64,000 nt of DNA from an uncultured Allomuricauda sp. (GTDB lineage Bacteria > Bacteroidota > Bacteroidia > Flavobacteriales > Flavobacteriaceae), in the NCBI RefSeq assembly GCF_947499585.1, contig NZ_CANMOO010000004.1, positions 62,001 through 126,000 of the forward strand, read 5' to 3'. A program made the position numbers and the translations under genes. The stretch's first letter is position 1. Every line of letters begins with the position of its first letter. Below the pieces are notes generated by a model. The model was not told the DNA's origin and did not search any database. It saw only the letters and a list, made by a program, of their open reading frames with translations. Below are positions 9,552-19,281 of this stretch, piece by piece.

Positions 9552-10079
9552 ATGTCAAAAAAAGAAGAAGTTACCTTTGATGTACTTATAGAAATTCCAA
9601 AGGGTAGCAGAAACAAATACGAATACGACTTTACCCTTCATAAAATCCGTTTTGATAGAACCCTTTTTTCATCAATGATGTACCCGGGAGATTATGGTTT
9701 TGTGCCAGAAACCTTGGCTTTGGATAAAGACCCTTTGGATGTTTTGGTGTTGGGCACCGAACCTACCTATCCAATGGTGGTAATGGAAGTTAAACCTATT
9801 GGGGTTTTCCATATGACCGATGAAAAAGGACCTGATGAGAAAATTATTTGTGTTCCTGTTTCTGATCCTATTTGGAGCAAAAGAGATGATATCAGTGATT
9901 TAAATCCGCATAGATTAAAAGAAATCGAACATTTTTTTCAAGTGTATAAAGATTTGGAAGAAAAGAAGGTAGATACAGGGGGCTGGGGTGATGTTAATGA
10001 AGCAATAGATATTTACCATCAATGCGTTAAGAGATACGAAGAAAGCGAACATAAAAAGAAGCGCACCTTTACAATTTAA
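9552..10079 (+). CDS. ppa: Inorganic pyrophosphatase (family I, soluble)
   Basis: Hydrolyses PPi in the cytoplasm. The 175 residues have the family I metal site DKDPLD (58-63, matching D65-G-D-P-V-D70 of E. coli), the upstream YPGDYGFVP (44-52), and KRDDISDLN later. Its own promoter and terminator bracket it. Directly downstream lies a membrane pyrophosphatase gene, so two PPi-consuming enzymes of different energetics are adjacent but separately transcribed. Confidence 0.96.
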   Translation: MSKKEEVTFDVLIEIPKGSRNKYEYDFTLHKIRFDRTLFSSMMYPGDYGFVPETLALDKDPLDVLVLGTEPTYPMVVMEVKPIGVFHMTDEKGPDEKIICVPVSDPIWSKRDDISDLNPHRLKEIEHFFQVYKDLEEKKVDTGGWGDVNEAIDIYHQCVKRYEESEHKKKRTFTI

Positions 10080-10099
10080 GCAAAATTGAGTACGGATTT

Positions 10100-10133
10100 A
10101 TGCGCTTTTGGTCTCCAAAAGTGCATTTTTTTT
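10100..10133 (+). terminator. Rho-independent terminator after ppa
   Basis: A 12-bp stem (ATGCGCTTTTGG / CCAAAAGTGCAT, one G-U pair, loop TCT) followed by eight T. Confidence 0.85.
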
Positions 10134-10150
10134 ATTAGTCTGTATTTTAC

Positions 10151-10158
10151 TACTTTTG
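10151..10158 (+). promoter_or_regulatory. Candidate -7 box for hppA (TACTTTTG)
   Basis: Exact TAnnTTTG match 36 bases before the hppA ATG and just past the ppa terminator, consistent with independent transcription. Confidence 0.45.
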
Positions 10159-10194
10159 CTGCCACTAAAAAACTCTTAAAATAACTATAACACT

Positions 10195-12582
10195 ATGGAA
10201 TTAATCGTAAAATTTCTGCCTGCATTTGGTATTGTGGCACTGATCTTTGTATTCATAAAGAATATGTGGGTTGGAAAGCAGGATGAAGGAGATGCTAAAA
10301 TGTCAAGGATTGCCAAAAATATTGCTGATGGAGCAATGTCTTTCCTTAAAGCAGAATATAAAATATTAAGCATCTTCGTAGTTGCTGTCGCTATCCTATT
10401 GTTTTTCAAAGGAAATAATGAAGTTGGATCAAATGGAATGGTGGCCTTATCATTTGTAGTAGGTGCTATTTGTTCAGCTTTAGCAGGTTTTATAGGAATG
10501 AAAGTTGCTACAAAAGCAAACGTTAGAACCACTCAAGCTGCTAAAACTTCTTTGGGGAAAGCTTTAGAAGTTGCTTTTGCTGGTGGTGCTGTTATGGGCT
10601 TGGGAGTTGTTGGTCTTGGGGTATTAGGACTTAGTGGCTTGTTCATAGTTTACCAATCCATTTGGCCTGGTGCTGAAAACTTGGGCTTGGTATTAAATGT
10701 ACTTTCTGGATTCTCATTGGGAGCTTCATCTATTGCGCTTTTTGCACGTGTAGGTGGTGGTATTTATACTAAAGCAGCGGATGTAGGCGCAGATTTAGTA
10801 GGTAAGGTAGAGGCAGGTATTCCTGAAGATCACCCTTTGAATCCTGCTACAATTGCGGATAATGTTGGTGATAACGTAGGTGATGTTGCTGGTATGGGTG
10901 CTGATTTATTTGAATCCTATGTAGGCTCTATTATAGGTACTATGGTATTGGGTGCATTTATTATCACTCCTGATTTTGCAGGTTTAGGTGCTGTGTATCT
11001 TCCATTGGTATTAGCAGCTGTAGGTATTGTCATGTCTATTATTGGAACCTTCTTTGTAAGAGTTAAAGATGGCGGTAATCCTCAAACTGCATTAAATATT
11101 GGTGAATTTGGTTCTGCCGGCCTAATGGTTGTTGCTTCTTACTTCATTATTCATGCTTTAATTCCTGAAAACGTTGAAGGTTTACCGTTCGGAGCAATGG
11201 GAATCTTCTGGGCTACCTTAGCTGGTCTTGTTGCAGGTCTGGGTGTTGGAAAAATTACAGAATATTATACAGGTACGGGTACAAAACCTGTAAACTCAAT
11301 TGTGCGTCAGTCTGAAACAGGTGCAGCAACAAATATTATTGCAGGTTTGGGTGTAGGTATGATGTCTACTATGGTTCCTATTTTATTGATTGCTGCTGCT
11401 ATATTAGTGTCGCATCATTTTGCTGGCCTTTACGGAATTGCAATTGCAGCAGTAGGTATGTTGGCAAATACAGGTATTCAATTAGCTGTTGATGCGTACG
11501 GACCAATTTCTGATAATGCTGGAGGAATTGCTGAAATGGCAGAACTAGATCCTGAAGTTCGTGAGCGTACAGATAAACTGGATGCAGTTGGTAATACAAC
11601 GGCCGCTATTGGTAAAGGTTTTGCAATTGCTTCTGCTGCCTTAACAGCCTTGGCTTTATTCTCTGCATTTATGAAAGTTGCAAATGTTTCGTCTATTGAT
11701 GTGTCCCAGCCAAAAATTATGGCAGGTCTTTTAGTAGGTGGAATGCTTCCTTTTGTATTCTCTGCATTGTCTATGAATGCTGTAGGTCGTGCTGCCATGG
11801 CGATGATCGAAGAGGTTCGTCGTCAATTTAGAGATATTCCACAATTAAAGGCGGCATTAGAAGTAATGAGAGCTGTTGACTCAGATATGTCTAAAGCGAC
11901 AACTGAACAGCGTGCCACTTTTGATGCAGCTGATGGATATGCAGAATACGATAAGTGTGTAGATATTTCTACTAAGGCTTCTATTAAAGAAATGGTACTA
12001 CCAGGTTTATTGGCTATTGTCGTTCCAGTTGCTGTTGGTTTTATTGGTGGTGCTGAGATGTTAGGTGGTCTTTTGGCAGGTGTAACCACTTGTGGAGTTT
12101 TAATGGCTATTTTCCAATCAAACGCAGGTGGTGCTTGGGATAACGCTAAGAAAATGATTGAATCTGACGGACGCAAAGGTTCTGATGCACATAAAGCTGC
12201 CGTTGTTGGTGATACGGTCGGAGATCCATTTAAAGATACTTCTGGACCTTCATTGAACATCTTATTAAAGTTGATGTCCGTTGTGGCTTTGGTTATTGCT
12301 CCAAGTTTGGTGAGTCTTGCTCCAGCTGATGAGGTTAGCATGCTAAAAGAAGACGGTACTAAAATCTCTATCACTACGGATGGAATGAAAGAGAGCGTAC
12401 CTGTTGAAAAACAAGTTCGTGTTGAAATGAGCAATACTGCTGAAGGTTTATATAAGGCAGTAGTGACATCAACGTATGAAGTTGCTGGAGAAGCAAAAGA
12501 AGAAATAAAAGAATTTACGGGAGCTACCAAAGAAGAAGTTCAAAAATTGGTGGATGCTTATAAAGCAGCAGCCAAAGAGTAA
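10195..12582 (+). CDS. hppA: Membrane-bound ion-pumping pyrophosphatase, K+-dependent type
   Basis: Couples PPi hydrolysis to Na+ and/or H+ export across the inner membrane. 795 residues with about 16 hydrophobic helices. The PPi site contains DNVGDNVGD (222-230), and D237 and E240 in GADLFES match the gate residues of Thermotoga PPase (D243, E246). [10 protein letters not shown] (466-475) has Ala at the position where K+-independent enzymes carry Lys, so the enzyme should be K+-dependent, the class that includes Na+ and Na+/H+ pumps. After the last helix (near residue 715) there is a soluble, charged tail of about 80 residues, longer than in the Thermotoga enzyme. Confidence 0.95.
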   Translation: MELIVKFLPAFGIVALIFVFIKNMWVGKQDEGDAKMSRIAKNIADGAMSFLKAEYKILSIFVVAVAILLFFKGNNEVGSNGMVALSFVVGAICSALAGFIGMKVATKANVRTTQAAKTSLGKALEVAFAGGAVMGLGVVGLGVLGLSGLFIVYQSIWPGAENLGLVLNVLSGFSLGASSIALFARVGGGIYTKAADVGADLVGKVEAGIPEDHPLNPATIADNVGDNVGDVAGMGADLFESYVGSIIGTMVLGAFIITPDFAGLGAVYLPLVLAAVGIVMSIIGTFFVRVKDGGNPQTALNIGEFGSAGLMVVASYFIIHALIPENVEGLPFGAMGIFWATLAGLVAGLGVGKITEYYTGTGTKPVNSIVRQSETGAATNIIAGLGVGMMSTMVPILLIAAAILVSHHFAGLYGIAIAAVGMLANTGIQLAVDAYGPISDNAGGIAEMAELDPEVRERTDKLDAVGNTTAAIGKGFAIASAALTALALFSAFMKVANVSSIDVSQPKIMAGLLVGGMLPFVFSALSMNAVGRAAMAMIEEVRRQFRDIPQLKAALEVMRAVDSDMSKATTEQRATFDAADGYAEYDKCVDISTKASIKEMVLPGLLAIVVPVAVGFIGGAEMLGGLLAGVTTCGVLMAIFQSNAGGAWDNAKKMIESDGRKGSDAHKAAVVGDTVGDPFKDTSGPSLNILLKLMSVVALVIAPSLVSLAPADEVSMLKEDGTKISITTDGMKESVPVEKQVRVEMSNTAEGLYKAVVTSTYEVAGEAKEEIKEFTGATKEEVQKLVDAYKAAAKE

Positions 12583-12603
12583 ATTTTGAATAAACATTTA
12601 GAT

Positions 12604-12633
12604 AAAAGCCATGCTATATAGCATGGCTTTTTT
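12604..12633 (+). terminator. Rho-independent terminator after hppA
   Basis: A perfect palindrome built on AAAGCCATGCTAT and its complement (26 bp) ending in six T. It separates hppA from the convergent tonB gene. Confidence 0.9.
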
Positions 12634-12652
12634 GTTTATTGTAGTTTGATTT

Positions 12653-12726
12653 GTCATCCTGAGCCTGTCGAAGGAGCAGTCTAGAACTATTCAGGTTAAG
12701 CATCTCGACTGCGCTCGATGCGACAG
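12653..12726. repeat. Two dispersed repeat units between hppA and tonB
   Basis: GTCATCCTGAGCCTGTCGAA plus GGAGCAG (12653-12679) differs by two bases from the copy at 13484-13510. CATCTCGACTGCGCTCGATG plus CGACAG (12701-12726) matches the unit at 1617-1641. With the copies at 13457-13510 they bracket the tonB gene. Confidence 0.75.
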
Positions 12727-12732
12727 TATGAT

Positions 12733-13446
12733 CTATTGTAGTTTAAAAGTAATCGGTATGGAAAAAGGCACTTTAACAGGATTTCCTCTTTGTTTTCCTG
12801 GAGTCATTTTAGGTAATTTCGAGATAATTCTAGCCGCCTCTGTTTCTAAAACTTTATGAGGTCCTCGCATTTTTAACTCATCAATGCTCCCATCTTTTTG
12901 AATGGTGAACATTAAACTTACCCTTCCTTGTAATCCCATTTCTTGTGCAATCTCAGGATAACGGAAATTTTTTCTCACATGCTTTTGCATCATTTCCTGA
13001 AAACAAGCTCGTTTGTCATCTGCATCTTCGCAGCCAGGAAAAACAGGTACGTCTTCAATGACAGCAAAAGGGATTACTTCATCAACAGGGTCTTTAATCA
13101 CAACGATATCTTCAATACGTGCAACTTCGGTATCTTGATTGACATCATCAGGCTCAATTACTGTTTCTATAATTTTTTCATCATCTTCCACTATTTCAAT
13201 TAACGGTGGCGTTTGAATTTTTGGTGGAGGAAGTTTTAATTTTTGAAAGGTGATAGGAGGTTCTTCAATAAGTTCATCAATTTTATTTAATTCCGCTACA
13301 TCCCAATCACTTGTTGGATAATACGTTTTCCATTCCAAAGCGACATAGGCAAGCAACATAACTGCTGCCATCCCAATAGAGAAATAGAGTACACTGTTCT
13401 TTTTTAATTCTAATTCTTGATTTTTTTTCGGTCTCATAATTTTCAA
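12733..13446 (-). CDS. TonB-family energy transducer
   Basis: Transmits proton-motive force to outer-membrane receptors. 237 residues: a charged cytoplasmic start, one membrane helix at about 19-37, a periplasmic Pro/Glu-rich spacer (pattern PPxIxTPPLIE) up to about 125, and a TonB C-terminal domain at about 160-237 with YPEIAQEMGLQGRV and a terminal VPFSIPITFKLQ strand. Two Cys at about 139 and 148 flank a short insert before the domain, a common Bacteroidetes form. No ExbB/ExbD gene is adjacent. Dispersed repeats lie on both sides. Confidence 0.9.
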   Translation of the reverse strand: MKIMRPKKNQELELKKNSVLYFSIGMAAVMLLAYVALEWKTYYPTSDWDVAELNKIDELIEEPPITFQKLKLPPPKIQTPPLIEIVEDDEKIIETVIEPDDVNQDTEVARIEDIVVIKDPVDEVIPFAVIEDVPVFPGCEDADDKRACFQEMMQKHVRKNFRYPEIAQEMGLQGRVSLMFTIQKDGSIDELKMRGPHKVLETEAARIISKLPKMTPGKQRGNPVKVPFSIPITFKLQ

Positions 13447-13456
13447 ATTTTATGAA

Positions 13457-13510
13457 GTCATCCTGAAGATATCAGTCCAAATTGTCATCCTGAGCTTGTC
13501 GAAGGAACAG
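13457..13510. repeat. Dispersed repeat units upstream of tonB
   Basis: GTCATCCTGAAGATATCAGT starts a partial unit at 13457, and GTCATCCTGAGCTTGTCGAA plus GGAACAG forms a full one at 13484-13510. They lie in the 222-base gap 13447-13668, which holds no gene. Any tonB promoter must be in this gap, but none is clear. Confidence 0.7.
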
Positions 13511-13668
13511 TTTGGAACTACATATTTCAAATAACTTCGAGTTAGAAATAGCAGGTGTTAAAACCTAAACTAAACTACTTTGAAAAGAATCCGAAGAAAA
13601 GAGGGAATGAGTGAATGATCCTTTTGGTTGAGGGAAAATTTGATTTTTTTATTGGAAGGTGGTTTTTA

Positions 13669-14283
13669 CTAAAACAATCCGTGAATTTCAGCATCGATTT
13701 TATTGATAACTAGCCCCAAATCTTCAGGTTCATCAACAAAATTAATGTTATCCACATCTATGATAAGAAGTTTACCTTTTTCATAGGTATTTACCCAAGC
13801 TTCATAACGCTCATTCAATCTACTCAAATAATCTATGGAGATGCTGTTTTCATAATCCCGTCCACGTTTGTGGATTTGATTTACCAAATTAGGAATTGAG
13901 CTGCGTAAGTATATAAGCAAATCTGGTGGTTGAACCAACGTTTCCATTAAATCAAAAAGACTGGAGTAATTCTCAAAATCGCGATTGGTCATTAACCCCA
14001 TGGCATGAAGATTGGGTGCAAAAATATGGGCATCTTCATAAATGGTCCTATCCTGAATCACTTTTTTACCCCCTTCACGAATCTTTAAAATTTGTCTGTA
14101 GCGACTGTTCAAAAAGTATATCTGAAGGTTAAAGCTCCAACGCTCCATTTGCGTATAGAAATCATCTAAATATGGATTGTCCACTACATCTTCAAAATGG
14201 GCTTCCCATTTGTAATGCTTTGCTAGCAAATTAGTTAATGTAGTTTTTCCTGCTCCAATGTTTCCGGCTACCGCAATGTGCAT
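13669..14283 (-). CDS. Deoxynucleoside kinase
   Basis: Phosphorylates salvaged deoxynucleosides. 204 residues with a P-loop GNIGAGKT at 7-14, the catalytic Asp-Arg region QDRTIYEDAHIF (about 78-89), and a lid segment RGRDYENSIS near 140. This fits the dNK / deoxyadenosine-deoxyguanosine kinase family; the preferred base cannot be told. It stands alone on the minus strand. Functionally it pairs with the CNT transporter and thyA nearby, though they are not cotranscribed. Confidence 0.92.
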   Translation of the reverse strand: MHIAVAGNIGAGKTTLTNLLAKHYKWEAHFEDVVDNPYLDDFYTQMERWSFNLQIYFLNSRYRQILKIREGGKKVIQDRTIYEDAHIFAPNLHAMGLMTNRDFENYSSLFDLMETLVQPPDLLIYLRSSIPNLVNQIHKRGRDYENSISIDYLSRLNERYEAWVNTYEKGKLLIIDVDNINFVDEPEDLGLVINKIDAEIHGLF

Positions 14284-14409
14284 GGGCTTGTTGTTGAATG
14301 GTTATTAGATTGTTGTGTTTAATTGAAAGGCATACAATATACAACGAATCTTGTTGAAGGTAAAACCAACCTTGTACCTTTTATCAACCTTTCGACAAAA
14401 TCACCCTTA

Positions 14410-17400
14410 TCAATGTTTTAATGCGTGACAACTACATCCAGGAATGGTAAAACTTTGGGTTTGTTCATGCCATGGAAATGCTTGATTGTACCTATTGTTT
14501 TCCCAATAAAATTGGCTGCGTTCTTTTGGTTCGTTTCCAATTTCATTCATAGTTTCTGTATCATACAATCGCCCATTAACCATGGTGTAGCGAACTGAAT
14601 TGGTGTTTTCAATATTTTCCAAAGGATTTTCATCTAAGACGATTAAGTCTGCGAGCTTGCCAACTTTTAAAGAACCTATTTCCTCTCCCATACCAATATA
14701 TTGTGCACCGTTTATCGTTGCAGCTTTTAAAGCTTCCATATTGGTCATTCCTCCAGCTTTTAACATCCAAAGTTCCCAATGCGCACCAAGACCTTGTAAT
14801 TGGCCATGAGCACCTAGATTTGCCTTTACCCCTGCATTTGAAAGCTTCGTTACGGTTTCAGAAACTAAAATGTGACCGTTTTTATATTCTTCCTGCGGTA
14901 CCTTGGTACGATGACGACTGCGTGAATCAATAATATGTCTAGGAGTGTATTTCAATAGTTTTTCATTTTCCCAGACATTGTCTCGTTCATAGTAGAAATA
15001 TTCGCCATTCATTCCGCCATAATTTACAATTAGAGTAGGTGTATAACCGCTTTTGCTTTTACTCCATAAGGTGACAATGTCTTTATAGACAGGTGCTACT
15101 GGAATATTGTGTTCCACACCTGTATGGCCATCCATAATCATGGTCATATTGGTAAAGAATGTAGAACCACCTTCCGGTACAACATTTACTCCCAATTCTT
15201 TGGCCGCTTGCATTACTTGTTGTCTTTGCTCTCTACGTGGTTGATTATAACTTTTAACAGAGGTTGCCCCAAACGCTTTTGTTCTGCGAATTGCAGAGCG
15301 AGCATCTTCCAAATTGTTGATGACAGCTTTAAAATCCCCATCCGCCCCATAAAGAATAAATCCAGTAGAGTAAATCCGAGGACCCACCATTTCTCCACTT
15401 TTTACAAGCTCCGATAAGCCAAATACTGTTTCGCTATTTGCGGATGGATCATGGGCAGTCGTTATGCCATAGGCAAGATTTGCATATAATTGCCAGTGCT
15501 TTTTAGTGTTCAGCCCTGCTCTAAAAGCACCAATATGGGCATGTGCATCTACAATACCGGGCATAATGGTCTTGCCTTTCATATCGAATACTTTGGTGTT
15601 GGAGGGTACAGAAATTTCGGATGAGGTACCAATAGCTTCAATTTTATTATCCTTAATTAGGATAGTGGCATTTTCCAAAACCACATCGTTTTCCATAGTG
15701 ATAATTCTGGCATTGGTAAAAGCAATGCTGCCTTTGGGCCTATCTATTTTGGCAATTAAACCAACATCAATCCCTTTTTCGGTCATTGGTGGAATACTAT
15801 CTGGAGAATTTTGAAGAAAAGTAAAGCGTTGGTTTACATCATTTGAGAAATATTGACTACCTAAAGTCCAATGTAATTTTTTGCTGTTGTTGGACCAATG
15901 CAAGTTATAGCCAGCATCTTTGGCTACTTGTGTAATTGGAAAAGCCTTGCTTTTTGGGTCAAATCCAATGGTTTGACCTGTCATTGTCATTGGTGCTATA
16001 TATGCTTTGTGCAGATTGGAGAATAGTAGCCATTTATTATCTGGTGACGGTACAATATGATTTGCATATTTAGATTTAAAGTGAACCCGTTCATCCTTGC
16101 CATTAAGATTCACACTTTTTAATTCTTTTGTAAGAGAACCAAAGAATTGGCCCCCTGTCTGAAAGAAAATACGTTGGTCACTCTTACTGAATGTAGGTGT
16201 TAAACCATTATCTGTAAGTTTTTTTGCAGTACCTCCATTGGTGGACATTGTATAGATTCCCGGTTCTTTCGTGAAGGTTTGACCTTGGTCATTATTACCG
16301 CTTTGCTTGCCGTATACAATGTGTTTTCCATCATTAGAAAAAGATGGAAAACGGTAAATTCCTTTTGTAGAAGTCATTTTTGTGGGTGAACCACCATTTG
16401 AGGCTATTTTATGAATGGCGCCAAATTGTTCATCATCCCAGGAAACATAAACGATTTCTTTTCCATCAGGCGAAAATGAAGGTTCAAATTCAAGATCATC
16501 ACTATTGGTTAATCGTTTAGGTCTACCATTAGGTAATGTTTTAGTCCATAAGTGTCCAAGAGCACTGAATATAATCTTCTTTCCATCAGGTGAAGTTTTT
16601 ACATGACGAATGACCTTGGCGGTAAAATTTTCCGAATCTACTTGATGTTTAGCACGATGGGTTTCCGCTATTTTTAGTGTCGTATTTATTTTGAAAGGGA
16701 TAGGGTCTACTTTTAAGGTTTCAATATTGACTTTATGAATTTTTCCACCCGCCCAAAAGACAATTTCCTTGTTGTTGGGTGTCCAACTAAAATTTGGATA
16801 GGTACCAAAAAGAGCCCAGGCTTCCATTTGATCTTTGTTCAACGCATCATATATAGGCCATTCTTCCCCAGTATCTAAATCGTGAATGAACAAAACAGTT
16901 TTGGTACGCACACGCTTAACAAAAGCTAGTTTTTTATTATCAGGAGATACGGTTGGCCTAGATGCACTGCCAGGTCCACCTGTGATTGTAGTAGTTTTTC
17001 CAGTTTCAAAATCATAACGTTTAACAACATAAATCTGTGAGTTTGGGTTTTTGTTATATTGGAAAAAACCACCTGAATACATGTCTTCACAATAATAGAG
17101 GTGTTTTCCATCTCTGGAAATAGAAGGCTCATTTACATCTTGCTGGTCATTTTTTCTTTTGGTCAGTTGTAGTCCAGATCCACCCGTAATGTGGTATTGC
17201 CATAATTCTCCTGCACCTAATGAACGTTGAGAAGTAAAATGCTTTCTGGCGATGATGTGATTTCCATCTGCAGTCCAAACAGCATTATTCAGTAACCTAA
17301 ATTTCTCCTTGGTGACTTGCTTTGGATTCTTTCCATCGGTGCCCATAATCCAAATATTATCACCACCACCGGCATCGGAAGTAAAAGATATTTTTTTGCC

Positions 17401-17700
17401 ATCTGGACTAAAACGTGGTTGCACCTCAAACGGTAATCCAGAACGTAACACCTTTGGGATTCCACCCGCTATTGACATAATATAAATGTCTCCTAACATG
17501 TCAAATGTAATTTGACTGCCATCAGGGCTAACGTCAAGGTTCATCCAAGTTCCTTCGTCGGTTTCCAGAGCAACATCATTGATTTTCCAGTCGGTATATG
17601 GATTAGAAACATCCCATTTTTTGTCATCTTTTTTTTCTTGGCTAAAAGTGCACAGTGTGAATAAGACAAGAAGAGTGGAGAGCAATATTTTGTTTTTCAT
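14410..17700 (-). CDS. Secreted beta-propeller / amidohydrolase fusion protein
   Basis: 1096 residues. A signal peptide (1-20) is followed by about 12 TolB-like PD40 repeats (40 to about 620), recognisable by recurring SPDGKKI, SPDNKK and FSPDGKEI segments, and then an imidazolonepropionase-like amidohydrolase domain (about 660-1060). The metal-binding D-A-H-A-H is at 718-722 (His720 and His722), and later KVGKLADLIVLDENP is typical of the family's C-terminus. The tail has a CSC pair near the end. It is probably a periplasmic or exported hydrolase; the substrate is unknown. Such propeller-amidohydrolase proteins recur in Bacteroidetes, and some are annotated as prolidase-like. Confidence 0.9.
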   Translation of the reverse strand: MKNKILLSTLLVLFTLCTFSQEKKDDKKWDVSNPYTDWKINDVALETDEGTWMNLDVSPDGSQITFDMLGDIYIMSIAGGIPKVLRSGLPFEVQPRFSPDGKKISFTSDAGGGDNIWIMGTDGKNPKQVTKEKFRLLNNAVWTADGNHIIARKHFTSQRSLGAGELWQYHITGGSGLQLTKRKNDQQDVNEPSISRDGKHLYYCEDMYSGGFFQYNKNPNSQIYVVKRYDFETGKTTTITGGPGSASRPTVSPDNKKLAFVKRVRTKTVLFIHDLDTGEEWPIYDALNKDQMEAWALFGTYPNFSWTPNNKEIVFWAGGKIHKVNIETLKVDPIPFKINTTLKIAETHRAKHQVDSENFTAKVIRHVKTSPDGKKIIFSALGHLWTKTLPNGRPKRLTNSDDLEFEPSFSPDGKEIVYVSWDDEQFGAIHKIASNGGSPTKMTSTKGIYRFPSFSNDGKHIVYGKQSGNNDQGQTFTKEPGIYTMSTNGGTAKKLTDNGLTPTFSKSDQRIFFQTGGQFFGSLTKELKSVNLNGKDERVHFKSKYANHIVPSPDNKWLLFSNLHKAYIAPMTMTGQTIGFDPKSKAFPITQVAKDAGYNLHWSNNSKKLHWTLGSQYFSNDVNQRFTFLQNSPDSIPPMTEKGIDVGLIAKIDRPKGSIAFTNARIITMENDVVLENATILIKDNKIEAIGTSSEISVPSNTKVFDMKGKTIMPGIVDAHAHIGAFRAGLNTKKHWQLYANLAYGITTAHDPSANSETVFGLSELVKSGEMVGPRIYSTGFILYGADGDFKAVINNLEDARSAIRRTKAFGATSVKSYNQPRREQRQQVMQAAKELGVNVVPEGGSTFFTNMTMIMDGHTGVEHNIPVAPVYKDIVTLWSKSKSGYTPTLIVNYGGMNGEYFYYERDNVWENEKLLKYTPRHIIDSRSRHRTKVPQEEYKNGHILVSETVTKLSNAGVKANLGAHGQLQGLGAHWELWMLKAGGMTNMEALKAATINGAQYIGMGEEIGSLKVGKLADLIVLDENPLENIENTNSVRYTMVNGRLYDTETMNEIGNEPKERSQFYWENNRYNQAFPWHEQTQSFTIPGCSCHALKH

Positions 17701-17802
17701 TTTTGATGTGTGTTAGTCATTGAACAAAATACGCATAAACCAAATATTATTACTAAAAGGAACTTTAAAATTTTATTGGGTTTTAAGAACAAAACATTTT
17801 TA

Positions 17803-17810
17803 TATTTTTG
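17803..17810 (+). promoter_or_regulatory. Candidate -7 box for metK leader (TATTTTTG)
   Basis: Exact TAnnTTTG match. A start about 7 bases downstream would begin the transcript at roughly 17817, right at the 5' edge of the SAM-II-like aptamer, which supports both calls. Confidence 0.5.
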
Positions 17811-17818
17811 CCCACAAT

Positions 17819-17905
17819 TGTTGAGGAAAGATTTGACTGATTGCAACCTCCCTAAAAAATGCTAAAAAGTGGTGTAAACTTCTTTGGGCTTTGCCGTCAA
17901 ATCTT
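17819..17905 (+). promoter_or_regulatory. SAM-II-type riboswitch in the metK leader
   Basis: The core reads GAGG (17823-17826), loop GATTTGACTGATTGCAA, CCTC (17847-17850), then GCTAAAAAGTGG (17861-17872). This follows the SAM-II order: P1 stem, GAUUUAACC...UUGCAA loop, closing strand, GCUAAAAAG. The pseudoknot could use ACT (17836-17838) with AGT (17868-17870). Downstream, GTCAAATCTT (17896-17905) is the exact complement of AAGATTTGAC (17828-17837) inside the loop, so ligand-bound and long-range-helix states would exclude each other about 20 bases before the metK ATG. Assignment rests on my recall of the consensus, and the P1 stem is short. Confidence 0.6.
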
Positions 17906-17924
17906 CACATAAAACTATATATAC

Positions 17925-19178
17925 ATGCCATATCTGTTTACATCAGAATCTGTTAGTGAGGGACACCCAGACAAAATAGCAGATCAAATTAGTGATGCGT
18001 TATTAGATAATTTTTTAGCGTTTGACCCTGAAAGCAAGGTAGCTTGCGAGACTTTGGTCACTACTGGGCAAGTGGTGTTGGCTGGCGAGGTAAAAAGCCA
18101 CACTTATTTAGATGTTCAAAATATTGCCCGAAGGGTTATCAATGATATAGGATATACCAAAGGAGAATATCAATTTAGTGGAGATTCTTGTGGAGTTATT
18201 TCTTTAATTCATGAGCAGTCACAAGATATAAATCAAGGGGTTGATAGAGGAAAAAAAGAAGACCAAGGTGCAGGAGACCAAGGTATGATGTTTGGTTATG
18301 CGACAAAGGAGACTGAAAACTATATGCCTTTGGCTCTTGATATTTCCCACAAAATTCTTCAAATCTTAGCAGAACTTAGAAGAGAGGGCAGCCAAATAAG
18401 CTATTTAAGACCAGATGCTAAAGCGCAAGTAACCATTGAGTATTCTGATGATAATGTTCCTCAACGTATAGATACTATTGTGGTTTCGACGCAACATGAT
18501 GATTTCGATTCGGATGATCAAATGCTGTCAAAAATCAAAGAAGATATCATCTCCATTCTGATTCCAAAAGTTGTGGACAGATTACCAAAAAACATTCATA
18601 CTCTTTTTGATGATCAAATCAAATATCACATAAATCCAACTGGAAAATTTGTGATTGGAGGGCCACATGGAGATACAGGTCTTACTGGCCGTAAAATAAT
18701 TGTGGATACCTATGGAGGAAAAGGAGCGCATGGAGGTGGTGCTTTTAGCGGAAAAGATCCAAGTAAAGTAGATAGAAGCGCGGCATATGCGGCAAGACAT
18801 GTTGCAAAGAATTTGGTTGCAGCTGGTGTTGCTGATGAAATTCTTGTACAGGTGAGTTATGCAATAGGTGTGGTAGAGCCCACTTCAATTTTTGTAGATA
18901 CTTATGGTACATCCAATATTGATTTGTCTGATGGTGAAATAGCTGAAAAGGCTTCCGAGTTGTTCGATATGCGACCATTTGCCATAGAAGAACGCTTAAA
19001 ACTTAGAAACCCAATCTATTTGGAAACAGCCGCCTATGGTCATATGGGAAAACAACCCCAAATACTGACCAAAGTTTTTGAATCCCCATACAACGGAAAG
19101 ATTGAAAAAGAAGTAGAACTGTTTACATGGGAAAAACTAGATATGGTCGAAACAGTAAAAACTGCATTTGGTTTATAA
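17925..19178 (+). CDS. metK: S-adenosylmethionine synthetase
   Basis: Makes SAM from methionine and ATP. The 417 residues are somewhat longer than E. coli MetK (384). Start [21 protein letters not shown] contains the ATP/metal HPDK site. GAGDQG at 115-120 and the glycine-rich [16 protein letters not shown] (from 270) are the two family signatures. It is monocistronic between the SAM-II-like leader and a perfect-palindrome terminator, and heads the sulfur/methionine block, where its product is probably the ligand of three riboswitches. Confidence 0.97.
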   Translation: MPYLFTSESVSEGHPDKIADQISDALLDNFLAFDPESKVACETLVTTGQVVLAGEVKSHTYLDVQNIARRVINDIGYTKGEYQFSGDSCGVISLIHEQSQDINQGVDRGKKEDQGAGDQGMMFGYATKETENYMPLALDISHKILQILAELRREGSQISYLRPDAKAQVTIEYSDDNVPQRIDTIVVSTQHDDFDSDDQMLSKIKEDIISILIPKVVDRLPKNIHTLFDDQIKYHINPTGKFVIGGPHGDTGLTGRKIIVDTYGGKGAHGGGAFSGKDPSKVDRSAAYAARHVAKNLVAAGVADEILVQVSYAIGVVEPTSIFVDTYGTSNIDLSDGEIAEKASELFDMRPFAIEERLKLRNPIYLETAAYGHMGKQPQILTKVFESPYNGKIEKEVELFTWEKLDMVETVKTAFGL

Positions 19179-19198
19179 ATCAAAATTTATTTCAAAAT

Positions 19199-19230
19199 AA
19201 AAAAGGGAGCCAATATTGGCTCCCTTTTTT
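19199..19230 (+). terminator. Rho-independent terminator after metK
   Basis: A perfect 32-bp palindrome (AAAAAAGGGAGCCAAT and its complement) ending in six T. It would also work on the opposite strand. Confidence 0.9.
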
Positions 19231-19281
19231 ATTGGGATACTCTCATGAACTTTAGTAGTTTTAAGAAATAAAACTATCCGA

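Noticed and set aside
11823..12530. Long open frame (235 codons) on the minus strand inside hppA
   Set aside because: It is antisense to strongly conserved pyrophosphatase sequence, has low-complexity Ser/Pro/Thr composition expected of a shadow frame, and has no promoter or neighbour.
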